Source of the DNA: Paenibacillus sp. DMB5
Lineage (GTDB): Bacteria; Bacillota; Bacilli; Paenibacillales; Paenibacillaceae
Direction: 5' to 3'
Length of the DNA stretch: 56,881 bases
Assembly (NCBI RefSeq): GCF_001517085.1
Contig: NZ_LRAC01000145.1
Coordinates: 1 to 56,881 of the forward strand
A program made the translations under genes and the position numbers. The notes beneath the pieces are model-generated. The model had not been told where the DNA came from and searched no databases. It worked only from the letters and a program-made list of their open reading frames with translations. This document shows positions 1 to 7,911 of the stretch, one piece after another; positions within the stretch are counted from its first letter, which is position 1; every line of letters begins with the position of its first letter.

Positions 1-41
1 TTCCTTAAAGTCCTGCAAACGCTACTACTCCACCGGAACAA

Positions 42-890
42 TTAGCCTTTTACCGCCGACCCCACTGTCATCGCCCGCTCCACCTGCTCACTAAGCAGCA
101 GATAGACTAGCACCATCGGAACCGAAGCAATCGTCATCACCGCCCCCATCGCTCCCCAGTCCGTGCTGTAGGAGCCCTGGAAGAAGAGCAGGCCGAGCGG
201 CAGTGTTTTCATATTTTCATCGGAAATAAGAATATAGGCCAAGGTGAACTCGTTCCAGTTGTTCAGGAATTGGAAAATCGCAATCGTAGCAATCGCCGGC
301 AGTGCCAGCGGCAGGATGACCTGGCCGAACAGCCGGTAAATGCTCGCTCCGTCGATGCAGGCGGCCTCTTCTATTTCCCGGGGAATGCTTACCAGGAACC
401 CATAGAACACCATTGTTGAGAACGGAAGACCGATAGCTATGTAGGGGATGATAAGCGCCCCATAGGTATTGGTAAGGTGGAAATCACGCACCAGAATGGC
501 CAAAGGAATCATAATAACCTGCAGCGGCATGAACATTCCCACAATCATATACGTTCTTACCGCCGAGCGGAACTTCCACTGCATCCGGGCTACGGCAAAA
601 GCGAACATCAGCGCCAGCAGCAGAATGCATAGTGTAGATATAATAGAAACGATGAAGCTGTTCATAAAATAGCGCGGAATATTAAACTGTGTCCAGGCAT
701 TAACATAGTTCTCAAACCGGAAATGGGTCGGGAACCCAAACGGGTTAGTGACGAAGATTTCGTCATTATTTTTCAGTGAATAGGAAATCATCCAGAACAG
801 CGGGTACACCGATACGATAAAATACAGCCACAGCGGAATTTGCAGCAGAAAGCTGCCGATGGACCGGAATGTTATTGTTTTTGAATTCAT
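42..890 (-). CDS. Carbohydrate ABC transporter permease, MalG type
   Basis: Inner-membrane permease of a CUT1-type sugar importer, 282 aa. About six hydrophobic segments are visible, starting near residue 15. The cytoplasmic EAA loop that contacts the ATPase reads EIEEAACIDGASIYRLFGQV near residues 170-190 and is intact. The ATG is preceded by AAGGAG six bases upstream. It is the last gene of a leftward set (binding protein, MalF-type permease, this gene), with 16 bases to the upstream permease. No ATPase gene is present, as is usual in this group where a shared MsmX-type ATPase serves many importers. Substrate is inferred to be an alpha-galactoside from the GH36 enzyme nearby; the sequence alone does not show it. 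Confidence 0.93.
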   Translation of the reverse strand: MNSKTITFRSIGSFLLQIPLWLYFIVSVYPLFWMISYSLKNNDEIFVTNPFGFPTHFRFENYVNAWTQFNIPRYFMNSFIVSIISTLCILLLALMFAFAVARMQWKFRSAVRTYMIVGMFMPLQVIMIPLAILVRDFHLTNTYGALIIPYIAIGLPFSTMVFYGFLVSIPREIEEAACIDGASIYRLFGQVILPLALPAIATIAIFQFLNNWNEFTLAYILISDENMKTLPLGLLFFQGSYSTDWGAMGAVMTIASVPMVLVYLLLSEQVERAMTVGSAVKG

Positions 891-906
891 GTGGTGCTCC
901 TTTCCA

Positions 907-1785
907 TTAGGCGTGCTGTCCGCGGTCGAATACTTTGTTGATTACAACCGTCGCCACAAGCGAGATCATGACGAGCAGAACCGATACGGCGCAGGCATAA
1001 CCATAGTTACTCTCCATAAAAGCATACCGGTAAATCATAAAGGTCAGCGTATAGTTGGTCGTACCCGGGCCGCCGTTGGTCATGATCAGCATCTGCACGA
1101 ACGCACCGATCCCGGAGGTAATAGCGATGGTGAAGCAGAATTTAAATGTCTCGCGCATCAGCGGAAGGGTTACATGCCAGTGTGCCCGCCATTTACCGCA
1201 GCCGTCAATCGTCGCAGCCTCGAAGTAATCCTCTGGTACAGCTTTAACACCCGCGTATAACAGCGAGAACTGATAGCCCATGAACTGCCAGGCGTTGACA
1301 AAAGCGATCGCAATAATCGACTGTGTCGGCGAAACCAGCCAGTTCTGCTGATACGGAATGCCCAGTACATCGAACAGCTTGTTCACAAGCCCGTTCGTCG
1401 GGTCGTACATGGCAATCCACAGCTGGCAGACAACGGTAACCGACAGGACCACGGGGATAAAATACGCCGTTTTGAGCAGCTTGCGTCCGCGAACCCGCGG
1501 ATTCGCGCACACAAGCGCCAGAATGGTGCCGAGTCCGATCTGAAACACAGCCAGTACCAGGGCAAACAAAGCCCCGTTCTTAAGCGAAGTGCCAAGCAGA
1601 GGATCACTGAACAGCTCGCGGTAATTCGCCAGGCCAGCAAAGGTAGCAGTACTCAGACCGTCCCAGTCATAAAAGCTGCGGAATACGGTCTGCAGTACCG
1701 GATAGATCAGGATAACACTGTATAATAACAGGGCAGGGAGCAGAAAGAGCGCCAATGCCGGTTTATTTCCCAAGTACTTATTCAT
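907..1785 (-). CDS. Sugar ABC transporter permease, MalF type
   Basis: Partner permease, 292 aa, with about six membrane helices; the first is LALFLLPALLLYSVILIYPV. The EAA loop (YFEAATIDGCGKWRAHWHVT) lies near residue 190. The typical MalF-family string NGGPGTTNYTL follows. The start ATG has an AAGGAGGG site about ten bases upstream. It lies between the binding-protein gene and the second permease, so the three form one importer operon read leftwards. The family (binding-protein-dependent transport inner-membrane component) is certain; the substrate is inferred from context only. Confidence 0.93.
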   Translation of the reverse strand: MNKYLGNKPALALFLLPALLLYSVILIYPVLQTVFRSFYDWDGLSTATFAGLANYRELFSDPLLGTSLKNGALFALVLAVFQIGLGTILALVCANPRVRGRKLLKTAYFIPVVLSVTVVCQLWIAMYDPTNGLVNKLFDVLGIPYQQNWLVSPTQSIIAIAFVNAWQFMGYQFSLLYAGVKAVPEDYFEAATIDGCGKWRAHWHVTLPLMRETFKFCFTIAITSGIGAFVQMLIMTNGGPGTTNYTLTFMIYRYAFMESNYGYACAVSVLLVMISLVATVVINKVFDRGQHA

Positions 1786-1867
1786 GCGGTTGGTTCCCTC
1801 CTTCTTCCGTTACAGCCAGACCCCGGGGCATGGGCCACAGGGTCGGGACTGCATAAGAATGACTAAA

Positions 1868-3187
1868 TTACTGATTTTCTTTGCTAAGCACCCGGTTCAG
1901 GTTGGTGATAAAATCATCTGCGGTAAATCCGTCTACCAGCATATTCTGAGTGTTGTCATTAACTGCATTCTGGATTTGGGTGTTGCTCAGCAGCTTCGCA
2001 TATTCTTTGGCATTTGGCAGCAGCTCATCAGCAATGCGCTGCATCATAACCGGCACATCGGACGCGATCGGCTTGTCGGTTTTCGGCGAAACGATCGGGC
2101 TGCCCAGCTGGGTATATTTATACTCTGCCGATTTGGCTGCCAGGAAGGCGGCTACCTTAACTGCGGTTTCCTTGTTTTCGCTTGCCGGAGATACCGCATA
2201 GCCCTGCGGGGATCCCGCTCCGGCAATGTTGTACTTAGAAGCCTCGTAGGTTGCTTCGTCCTTGGCCGGCCAGTACATCCAGTCTACCTGGTCACCGAGC
2301 TTCTCGGCCGAGCTGTAGATTTCCCATTGGCCGTTGACGAACATTCCCGCACGCCCCTGATAAAATTGGGAGGAAGCCTGGTCATAGTTGGTATTCGTTG
2401 CGTTAGCGTCGAATAATCCGGCCTGCTGCAGCTTTTCCATCTGCTCTGCTGCGGTTACGAATGCCTGCGGCAGCTCGGTCAGCCCCTGCTGATCCAATGC
2501 GCCAAATCCGGCCGCATCCTCACGGGTTACGAGACCGTTGTAGAACGCGGAGGTAATCCATTTTTCTTTTGCAAAAATCGACATCGGCACATAGCCCGCT
2601 GCCTTCAACTTACCGGCTGCAGCAGCCAGCTCATCGTAGGTCTTAATTGGAGTGGCAATGCCTACTTCATCAAAAATAGTTTTGTTGTAGTAGATCACCT
2701 GGAACTCGATACCTGTGTCAGGATACGCGTATACATGTCCGTCCGGGGCAATCAGGCGCGATTCTACGCCCGGGTTCAGGCTGTTTTTGTATTCGGTGGT
2801 GGCTTCGTAATCATCCAGTACTTCTACATTTTGGGATTTGGCAAAAGTCTGCAGTGTCGCCCAGTCTGTGAAGTAAATATCAGGCATGTTGCCGGTTGCC
2901 GCATACGTCTTCAGCTTCTGGTTGCCGTCCTGCACCGCCGGATCCAGCTCGATCTCAACCTCCGGCATTTCTTTCTTCAGCTCTGCTACTGCATAGTCAA
3001 ACGGACCCTTTGTATCATCGTCAAAATGCTGGGCGTATACCTTCAGTTTTATTGTGCCGCCCTCAGCCGGTGTATTGGCAGCCGCACTGTCGTCGGAAGC
3101 TGCATTATTGCCGCCGCAGGCTGAAAGCACCAGTGCCATGGAAAGCGTTATCATTAGTGCACTTAAGCCTTTGCGCTGATTGTTCAT
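1868..3187 (-). CDS. Extracellular sugar-binding lipoprotein (ABC importer)
   Basis: Solute-binding protein of family 1 type, 439 aa, that would capture sugar outside the membrane and deliver it to the two permeases downstream. It has a lipoprotein signal: a charged start, a hydrophobic stretch and the lipobox LSAC with the modified cysteine at residue 24, followed by a Gly/Asn/Ala/Ser-rich linker. The mature part has family landmarks such as YYNKTIFDEVGIATP and QFYQGRAGMFVNGQW. A GAGGGGGA ribosome site is seven bases before the ATG. It is the first gene of the importer operon. A possible CcpA site overlaps the signal-peptide codons. Confidence 0.93.
   Translation of the reverse strand: MNNQRKGLSALMITLSMALVLSACGGNNAASDDSAAANTPAEGGTIKLKVYAQHFDDDTKGPFDYAVAELKKEMPEVEIELDPAVQDGNQKLKTYAATGNMPDIYFTDWATLQTFAKSQNVEVLDDYEATTEYKNSLNPGVESRLIAPDGHVYAYPDTGIEFQVIYYNKTIFDEVGIATPIKTYDELAAAAGKLKAAGYVPMSIFAKEKWITSAFYNGLVTREDAAGFGALDQQGLTELPQAFVTAAEQMEKLQQAGLFDANATNTNYDQASSQFYQGRAGMFVNGQWEIYSSAEKLGDQVDWMYWPAKDEATYEASKYNIAGAGSPQGYAVSPASENKETAVKVAAFLAAKSAEYKYTQLGSPIVSPKTDKPIASDVPVMMQRIADELLPNAKEYAKLLSNTQIQNAVNDNTQNMLVDGFTADDFITNLNRVLSKENQ
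3140..3154 (-). promoter_or_regulatory. Candidate cre (CcpA) site in the binding-protein signal sequence
   Basis: The minus-strand sequence ATGATAACGCTTTCC differs from the loose cre consensus WTGNAANCGNWNNCW at two positions. It sits about 45 bases inside the first gene of the importer operon, a place where cre roadblock sites are often found. Sequence match only. Confidence 0.35.
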
Positions 3188-3247
3188 TGTTGAATCCCCC
3201 TCATGCGATTATATGTCTTGAGGCTATGCTGTCCTTGCCACATTCAC

Positions 3248-3277
3248 ATTATAGCCCCGGACCCCGGCCGATCTTAA
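3248..3277 (-). promoter_or_regulatory. Candidate promoter of the first ABC importer operon
   Basis: A perfect minus-strand TATAAT (plus-strand ATTATA, 3248-3253) lies about 60 bases upstream of the binding-protein ATG. The -35 region about 17 bases further upstream is poor, which fits a promoter that needs an activator such as the YesN-type regulator next door. Confidence 0.45.
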
Positions 3278-3307
3278 GGCACTAAACGGGCCTAACCCGT
3301 AAAAAAC

Positions 3308-3344
3308 GGGACAAAAAAAGAAAGTCACCCCTGTGAGGGGTGAC
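3308..3344 (-). terminator. Rho-independent terminator, leftward
   Basis: An eight-base-pair perfect stem GTCACCCC/GGGGTGAC (3324-3344) is followed on the minus strand by a T-rich run (TTTCTTTTTTTG). It would end leftward transcripts from the YesM/YesN genes before the importer promoter. Those transcripts would then include the 51-bp repeat array in their 3' region. Confidence 0.75.
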
Positions 3345-3386
3345 AAGATGCAAAGCTTCTAAAGGTTTGCTGCACATACACTGTCT

Positions 3387-3607
3387 CTCATTCCGCCCAT
3401 TTGGCCGCTTCCGGCGAAATCAAAGGCATTTGTGTCTCTCATTCCGCCCATTTGCCCGTTATCGTCGAAATCAAAGACATTTTTGACTCTCATTCCGCCC
3501 ACTTGCCCGTTATCGGCGAAATCAAAGGCATTTGTGCCTCTCATTCCGCCAACTTACGCGCTTCCGGCGAAATCAAGGCATTTTTGTCTCTCATTTCGCC
3601 CTTTGCC
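3387..3607. repeat. Tandem array of a 51-bp repeat (array A, about 4.3 copies)
   Basis: Units start at 3387, 3438, 3489, 3540 and 3590, so the period is 51 with one 50-base step. Each unit holds CTCATTCCGCC followed by GGCGAAATCAAAGGCATTT with few changes. On the minus strand each unit opens as a 17-codon frame beginning M-R and containing FDFA. The array fills the gap between the response regulator (ending 3770) and the importer operon. It is related to array B at 22331-22545. A short palindrome CCAGTGGCCACTGG lies just after it at 3606-3619. No gene is seen in 3188-3769. Confidence 0.85.
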
Positions 3608-3769
3608 AGTGGCCACTGGCCACTGACAATACGCTCCACTATCACTTCATCCCTGTCACAGCTCCGGCAGGATTCGGAGATCCCGTTTGCCTCCCGGTTT
3701 CCGTGCCTGCTCGCCGGGCATCTGCCCTCCAGCACCCGCTAGTAGGTGCAGCCGCCGCCCCGTACCCGG

Positions 3770-4888
3770 CTATTTCCGCACCAGCTGCTCATATTCAGTC
3801 GGCGTCACGCCGAAGCGCTTTTTGAAGCTTTTGCTGAAATAGTTAGGGTCCGCGTAGCCGACACTCTCGGAGATATCGGCCAACCGGCGGTTGCCTTCCA
3901 GCAGCAGGGCACGTGCTTTTTTCATACGGATATGGGTAATATGGTCAACAATGGAGTGGCCCGATTCCTTGCGGAAGATGCGGCGCAGGTAGCTGGAATC
4001 GACATAGACGCCGCCCGCCACCTGTTCGGCTGATAAGTCTGCATCCGCATAATGCTGCTCGATGTACCGGATAGCGGCGCTGAACAGGCTGGACGCCTTG
4101 GTCGGTTTCACATCCTCCGTCAGCTGGATCACCCTGCGGTACAAGGCGATCAGCCACTCCTCTGCCTCGTCCCAGGTTGCACAGGCCTTCAGCCTGTCAT
4201 ACGGCGCCTTGTCCTCCCCGCTGTCCCACACCCGGCTGTACGCAAAGCCGCGTTCCCCCGCAAACGTCAACGCCAGCGACAGCAGCCCCATCATCATTGC
4301 ATCCGCATATTCGTCTCCCCAGGCGCTGCTGCGCAGCCGGCCTACGGCTTTGCGCACCTCATCCAGCACGTCGGCGTCCTTCATGCGCAGCCCGAGCACG
4401 ATCGCATCACGTACCGCACCGAGCTCCAGCGCCTCCTGTCCGGAACGGTCATCCCCCGCAGACCCGCCGTCCTGCGCCGCTTGCGGATCCGCCTCACGGC
4501 CGCCGGACAAGCGCGGCAGCTTCGGCCGGATGCGCTCCAGCATCTCGGTCATCTCCGCTTCGTTGAACGGCTTGAGCAGATAATCCTGCACGCCGGTGCG
4601 TACCGCCTTCTGCACATACTCAAACTCATTGTGCCCGGAAATGAACACAATGACGATCCGCTCAAAGCGGTCCTTCAGCTTGACCGCCAGCTCAATACCG
4701 TCCATAAACGGCATATTGATATCCACCAGCGCCAGATGCGGCTGATGCTTCTCCGCTTCCGCCAGAGCCTCCTGCCCATTCCTTGCTTCGCAGCATACGT
4801 GGAAGCCGTGGTGCTGCCAGTCCATTTTGAGCCTGAGAAAATCGCGGAACAGCGGCTCGTCATCAACAATCATCACCTTGTACATCAT
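3770..4888 (-). CDS. Response regulator with AraC-type DNA-binding domain (YesN-like)
   Basis: Output half of a two-component system. The receiver domain covers residues 1-120 with acidic pair DD at 9-10, the phosphorylated aspartate at D56 (VDINMPFMDG) and the lysine in LLKPF. A middle region of unclear role follows. The last 105 residues form two AraC helix-turn-helix units (LSAEQVAGGVYVDSSYLRRI and the ISESVGYADPNYFSKSFKK region). The start was set at the ATG at 4888 because AGAGGG lies six bases upstream; a longer frame to 4948 reads into the kinase gene and lacks a site. It overlaps the 3' end of the histidine kinase by about 26 bases, so the two are co-translated. Likely target: the neighbouring sugar importer promoter (inferred). 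Confidence 0.93.
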   Translation of the reverse strand: MMYKVMIVDDEPLFRDFLRLKMDWQHHGFHVCCEARNGQEALAEAEKHQPHLALVDINMPFMDGIELAVKLKDRFERIVIVFISGHNEFEYVQKAVRTGVQDYLLKPFNEAEMTEMLERIRPKLPRLSGGREADPQAAQDGGSAGDDRSGQEALELGAVRDAIVLGLRMKDADVLDEVRKAVGRLRSSAWGDEYADAMMMGLLSLALTFAGERGFAYSRVWDSGEDKAPYDRLKACATWDEAEEWLIALYRRVIQLTEDVKPTKASSLFSAAIRYIEQHYADADLSAEQVAGGVYVDSSYLRRIFRKESGHSIVDHITHIRMKKARALLLEGNRRLADISESVGYADPNYFSKSFKKRFGVTPTEYEQLVRK

Positions 4889-6695
4889 GCACATCCCTCT
4901 TTTCGTTTCCAAGCAGCGGCAGCGACAGCTCCACCACTGTTCCTTCACCCGCAGCGCTACGCACCGTCAGTCCGTACTCCTCGCCGAAATACAGGCTCAG
5001 CCGCTGCCTTACGCTGTAAGTTCCGATCGACCGGGTCTCTTCTTCTGGAGAATGCCCGGACATGATCGCCTCAATCCGCTCTTCATTCATGCCCACCCCG
5101 TTGTCTGTTACCTGAACTACCACTTTCCCTCCGGCAACACCGGCCTGAATCCGGATGAAGCCTTTGCTGCCTTTCTTTTTCAGCCCGTGATAGATCGCAT
5201 TCTCCACCAGCGGCTGCAGCGACAGCTTCGGAACCGGCGTGCCTGACAGCTCGGGCGGAATATCGATTTCATAGCGGAATACGTCAGGGTAGCGGATCTG
5301 CATAATCGCCAGATAATCGTCAGTGATCTGGGCCTCTTTTTCCAGAATAATCAGCTCTCTGCCCTTGTTAAGCACCATCCGGTAAAAATCCGCCAGCGCC
5401 TTGGTCGTATCCCGCGCCTCCTCGTTGCGGTCCAGCTCATTCAGCACGTAGATGGTATCCAGGGTGTTATATAAAAAATGCGGCTTAATCTGCGCGCTGA
5501 TCAGCGCCAGCTCATACTCCCGCTTGCGGTTCTGCTCCTCCGTCACCGTGACCAGCAGCTCGCCGACCCGGCCGACCATAAAATTAAACGCCTCGGCAAT
5601 CGTCCCGATTTCATCCTCTGTTCTCGCTGCAGCAACCGGCCGCAGATCACCGCTCACCACCTGCCGCATAGCCCGGGTCAGCCGCTCCAGCGGTCCAGCC
5701 ACCATCCGGGAGAGCAAATTGGCCCCGAACAGGGAGATAATCAGACAAAGGGCGCCGACCAGCGCAGTCAGCCGTACATTCTGCTGCACATCTGCCGTCA
5801 GCAGCTTCAGCGATACAACGTTGATCAGCTCCCAGTCCATCCGGCCGTAAGGACTGACTGTAACCAGATTGCCGCCCTCCTGATAGGAAAAGCTCGCTTC
5901 CCCGGCCGAACCGCCGGCTTCTGCGATTTTGGCAGCCACTGCAGGCTCTGCCGGCTGTAGCAGGCTGTCCTTTTCCGCCGCGGCCACGATGCGCCCGCGC
6001 TCATCCACGAAGTAATAGGCTTTGGGTGCTGCCGGATCACTCGACTGCAAATAGGCTGACAGCTGCTCCTCCCTGATCATTAAAAAAAGAGTGCCCAGCG
6101 TTTCGCCGCTGTCAATATTAATGACCATTTTGCCAAGGGTCAGGACCGGAGCCTCCGGGTCGGGAGTCAGATAATTCCGCTGTTCCATCCCGAACCAGCG
6201 GGACACGCCGTAGCTGCCGGAAGCCTCTACCTTCTCCAGCATACCGCTTGCGGCAATGCCTGCCTCCTCCCCTCCCGAAGCATAGGACGGGTAGATCGTA
6301 CCGTTCTTGCCGACGAAGACCGCGGCATCCACCTCCCGGAAAATGGACAGGTCTGTGGACAGCCGGCTCTGCATCAGATTCGCAAAGCGCACCTCCTCCA
6401 GCGGAAGCGTCCGGTCAGCGGGATTGGATTCATACAGCCGGTTGATATTCGTGACCATAATATTGGCCGCAGTCTCTGCACTGCGCAAAATATAATCCGT
6501 ACGTGAAAGGATCAGCTGGGACTCGTCCGCAACATTGCGCGTCGTCCGCTCAATCAGCGAGCGGCTGAATAAATGGCTGGACAATACGCCCAGAATAAGC
6601 AGAGACAAGATCAGCAGGGGCAGAAAAATCGCAATCACCTTACTTTTAAAGCGGAGCCGTCCAAACCAATTACCGATAAATACTGGAATTTTCAA
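4863..6695 (-). CDS. Membrane sensor histidine kinase (YesM-like)
   Basis: Sensor of the two-component pair, 610 aa. A first membrane helix at about residues 20-43 and a second at about 307-330 enclose an extracellular sensor (Cache-like) region. HAMP follows (MVAGPLERLTRAMRQVVSGD), then a His-kinase domain with the phospho-accepting H406 in QIKPHFLYNTLDTI. The ATP-binding part has the N box LVENAIYHGLKKKG and DNGVGM. The second glycine box is SIGTYSVRQRL rather than the usual GIGLxNVxxRL, a mild variation. The start is TTG with GGAGGAGAA upstream. It is transcribed leftwards, divergent from the LacI gene. The ligand is unknown; an extracellular sugar is inferred. Confidence 0.93.
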   Translation of the reverse strand: MKIPVFIGNWFGRLRFKSKVIAIFLPLLILSLLILGVLSSHLFSRSLIERTTRNVADESQLILSRTDYILRSAETAANIMVTNINRLYESNPADRTLPLEEVRFANLMQSRLSTDLSIFREVDAAVFVGKNGTIYPSYASGGEEAGIAASGMLEKVEASGSYGVSRWFGMEQRNYLTPDPEAPVLTLGKMVINIDSGETLGTLFLMIREEQLSAYLQSSDPAAPKAYYFVDERGRIVAAAEKDSLLQPAEPAVAAKIAEAGGSAGEASFSYQEGGNLVTVSPYGRMDWELINVVSLKLLTADVQQNVRLTALVGALCLIISLFGANLLSRMVAGPLERLTRAMRQVVSGDLRPVAAARTEDEIGTIAEAFNFMVGRVGELLVTVTEEQNRKREYELALISAQIKPHFLYNTLDTIYVLNELDRNEEARDTTKALADFYRMVLNKGRELIILEKEAQITDDYLAIMQIRYPDVFRYEIDIPPELSGTPVPKLSLQPLVENAIYHGLKKKGSKGFIRIQAGVAGGKVVVQVTDNGVGMNEERIEAIMSGHSPEEETRSIGTYSVRQRLSLYFGEEYGLTVRSAAGEGTVVELSLPLLGNEKRDVHDVQGDDC

Positions 6696-6851
6696 GCCAG
6701 TTCTCCTCCGCCCTCCAATGAATATTCAACATGGTAACATAATCCCCCAGGCTTTAGAAGCTGTCCGCGTAAGCAGGCCTGTCCCCCCATTCTCCGCAAA
6801 AAGCGGGCTTGAAAGTTCATCGTCCGGGTGGTAGGATAAAAGCGTAATCAT

Positions 6852-6873
6852 TTTAGTAAATTTATTAACTAAA
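6852..6873. promoter_or_regulatory. Candidate LacI-family operator
   Basis: A near-perfect palindrome with nine-base arms (TTTAGTAAA / TTAACTAAA, one mismatch) around TTTA lies 20 bases upstream of the LacI-family TTG start. Its placement between LacI/GH36 and the divergent kinase gene suggests autoregulation. A related sequence, TTTAGTTAA followed by TTTATTAA, is found upstream of the GH51 operon near 45967. Confidence 0.5.
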
Positions 6874-6892
6874 CTTAAAAGGCGGGAGCAGC

Positions 6893-7882
6893 TTGGCAAC
6901 GATTAAAGATATCGCCCGTGAAGCCGGAGTATCCGCAGCTACTGTATCGCGGGTGTTAAATAACGACCTGACCCTGGCGGTCAGCGAAGATACGCGGACC
7001 CGGATCTTTGCCGTCGCGGAGCAGCTTGACTACAAGCCCGCCCGGCTGAGGCAACTGAAGAGAGAGACCGGGCTCGGCGGCAAAACCGTTTCCCTCCTGC
7101 TCTGGTGCTCCCCCGAGGAAGAACGGGATGACCCGTATTACGGCTCTATCCGCCGCGGAGTGGAGCTGCGCTGCGAGGAGCTGGGCATCCGGCTCGGCCA
7201 GACGCTGCGCGGCCGTGCGCCGCAGCATCTGCTCCAGTCCGGCGACGGCCTTATCGTTGTCGGCGGCTTCGCTCTCAAAGACATCGAAGGGCTGCATTCC
7301 GATCCTGACACTATAGTGCTTGTCGACCAGTACCAGGAACGCTCTGACTATGATTCGGTGCGGACGCATTTCCGGCAGGCAGTGGACCAGGCGCTCGGCC
7401 ATCTGTTTGCCCTCGGCCACAAGGATATTGCCTTTATCGGCGGGGGTGACAGCGGGGAACGCCGGGCTCATCATTTCGAGCGGATAATGCAGCAGCAGGG
7501 CTGCTACGATCCTTCGCTGGTCCGCACCGGCAGCTGGAGCAGCGCCGACGGCTACCGGATGATGGACGAGCTGCTGGCGGGCACAAAGCGGCCGACTGCC
7601 TGCTTCGCAGCCAGCGATCCGCTTGCGGTCGGCGCCCTGCGCGCCCTGCATGAGCACGGGGTCCAGGTGCCGCAGGAAATGGCCATCGTCGGCTTCGACG
7701 ATATCGAGATGGCAGCTTATGTCCAGCCGCCGCTGACCACAATCCGCGCTTATCCCGAGCAGATGGGCAAGGCTGCCGTTCAGCTGCTTGCCGAACGGTT
7801 TGAAGGTCGCGAAGCACCGTCGCATACGATTATCGGCACAAAGCTGATCGTCCGTGGAACCTGCGGAGCATCAGCGGATTAA
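6893..7882 (+). CDS. LacI-family transcriptional regulator
   Basis: Sugar-responsive repressor, 329 aa. The N-terminal LacI helix-turn-helix and hinge are clear (ATIKDIAREAGVSAATVSRV, then LDYKPARLRQL). The effector domain resembles periplasmic sugar-binding proteins and carries ALGHKDIAFIGGG and the typical IVGFDDIEMAAYVQPPLTTI. The start is TTG with GGCGGGAG upstream; ATT or later codons would cut the DNA-reading helix. It is 29 bases upstream of the alpha-galactosidase, same strand, so it probably controls that gene and itself. Inducer (galactose or an alpha-galactoside) is inferred. Confidence 0.95.
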   Translation: MATIKDIAREAGVSAATVSRVLNNDLTLAVSEDTRTRIFAVAEQLDYKPARLRQLKRETGLGGKTVSLLLWCSPEEERDDPYYGSIRRGVELRCEELGIRLGQTLRGRAPQHLLQSGDGLIVVGGFALKDIEGLHSDPDTIVLVDQYQERSDYDSVRTHFRQAVDQALGHLFALGHKDIAFIGGGDSGERRAHHFERIMQQQGCYDPSLVRTGSWSSADGYRMMDELLAGTKRPTACFAASDPLAVGALRALHEHGVQVPQEMAIVGFDDIEMAAYVQPPLTTIRAYPEQMGKAAVQLLAERFEGREAPSHTIIGTKLIVRGTCGASAD

Positions 7883-7911
7883 TCTTACATTGACAAGGAG
7901 AGAATTAAGGT

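Noticed and set aside
3387..3607. Regular repeats resembling a CRISPR array
   Set aside because: Units are 51 bases end to end with no unique spacers of constant length and no cas genes nearby.
3606..3619. Palindrome CCAGTGGCCACTGG as an operator
   Set aside because: It is downstream of a gene, adjacent to a repeat array, with no promoter; probably part of the repeat-rich sequence.
6956..7825. 289-codon minus-strand frame opposite the LacI gene
   Set aside because: Antisense to a clear LacI regulator; no domain, no ribosome site.
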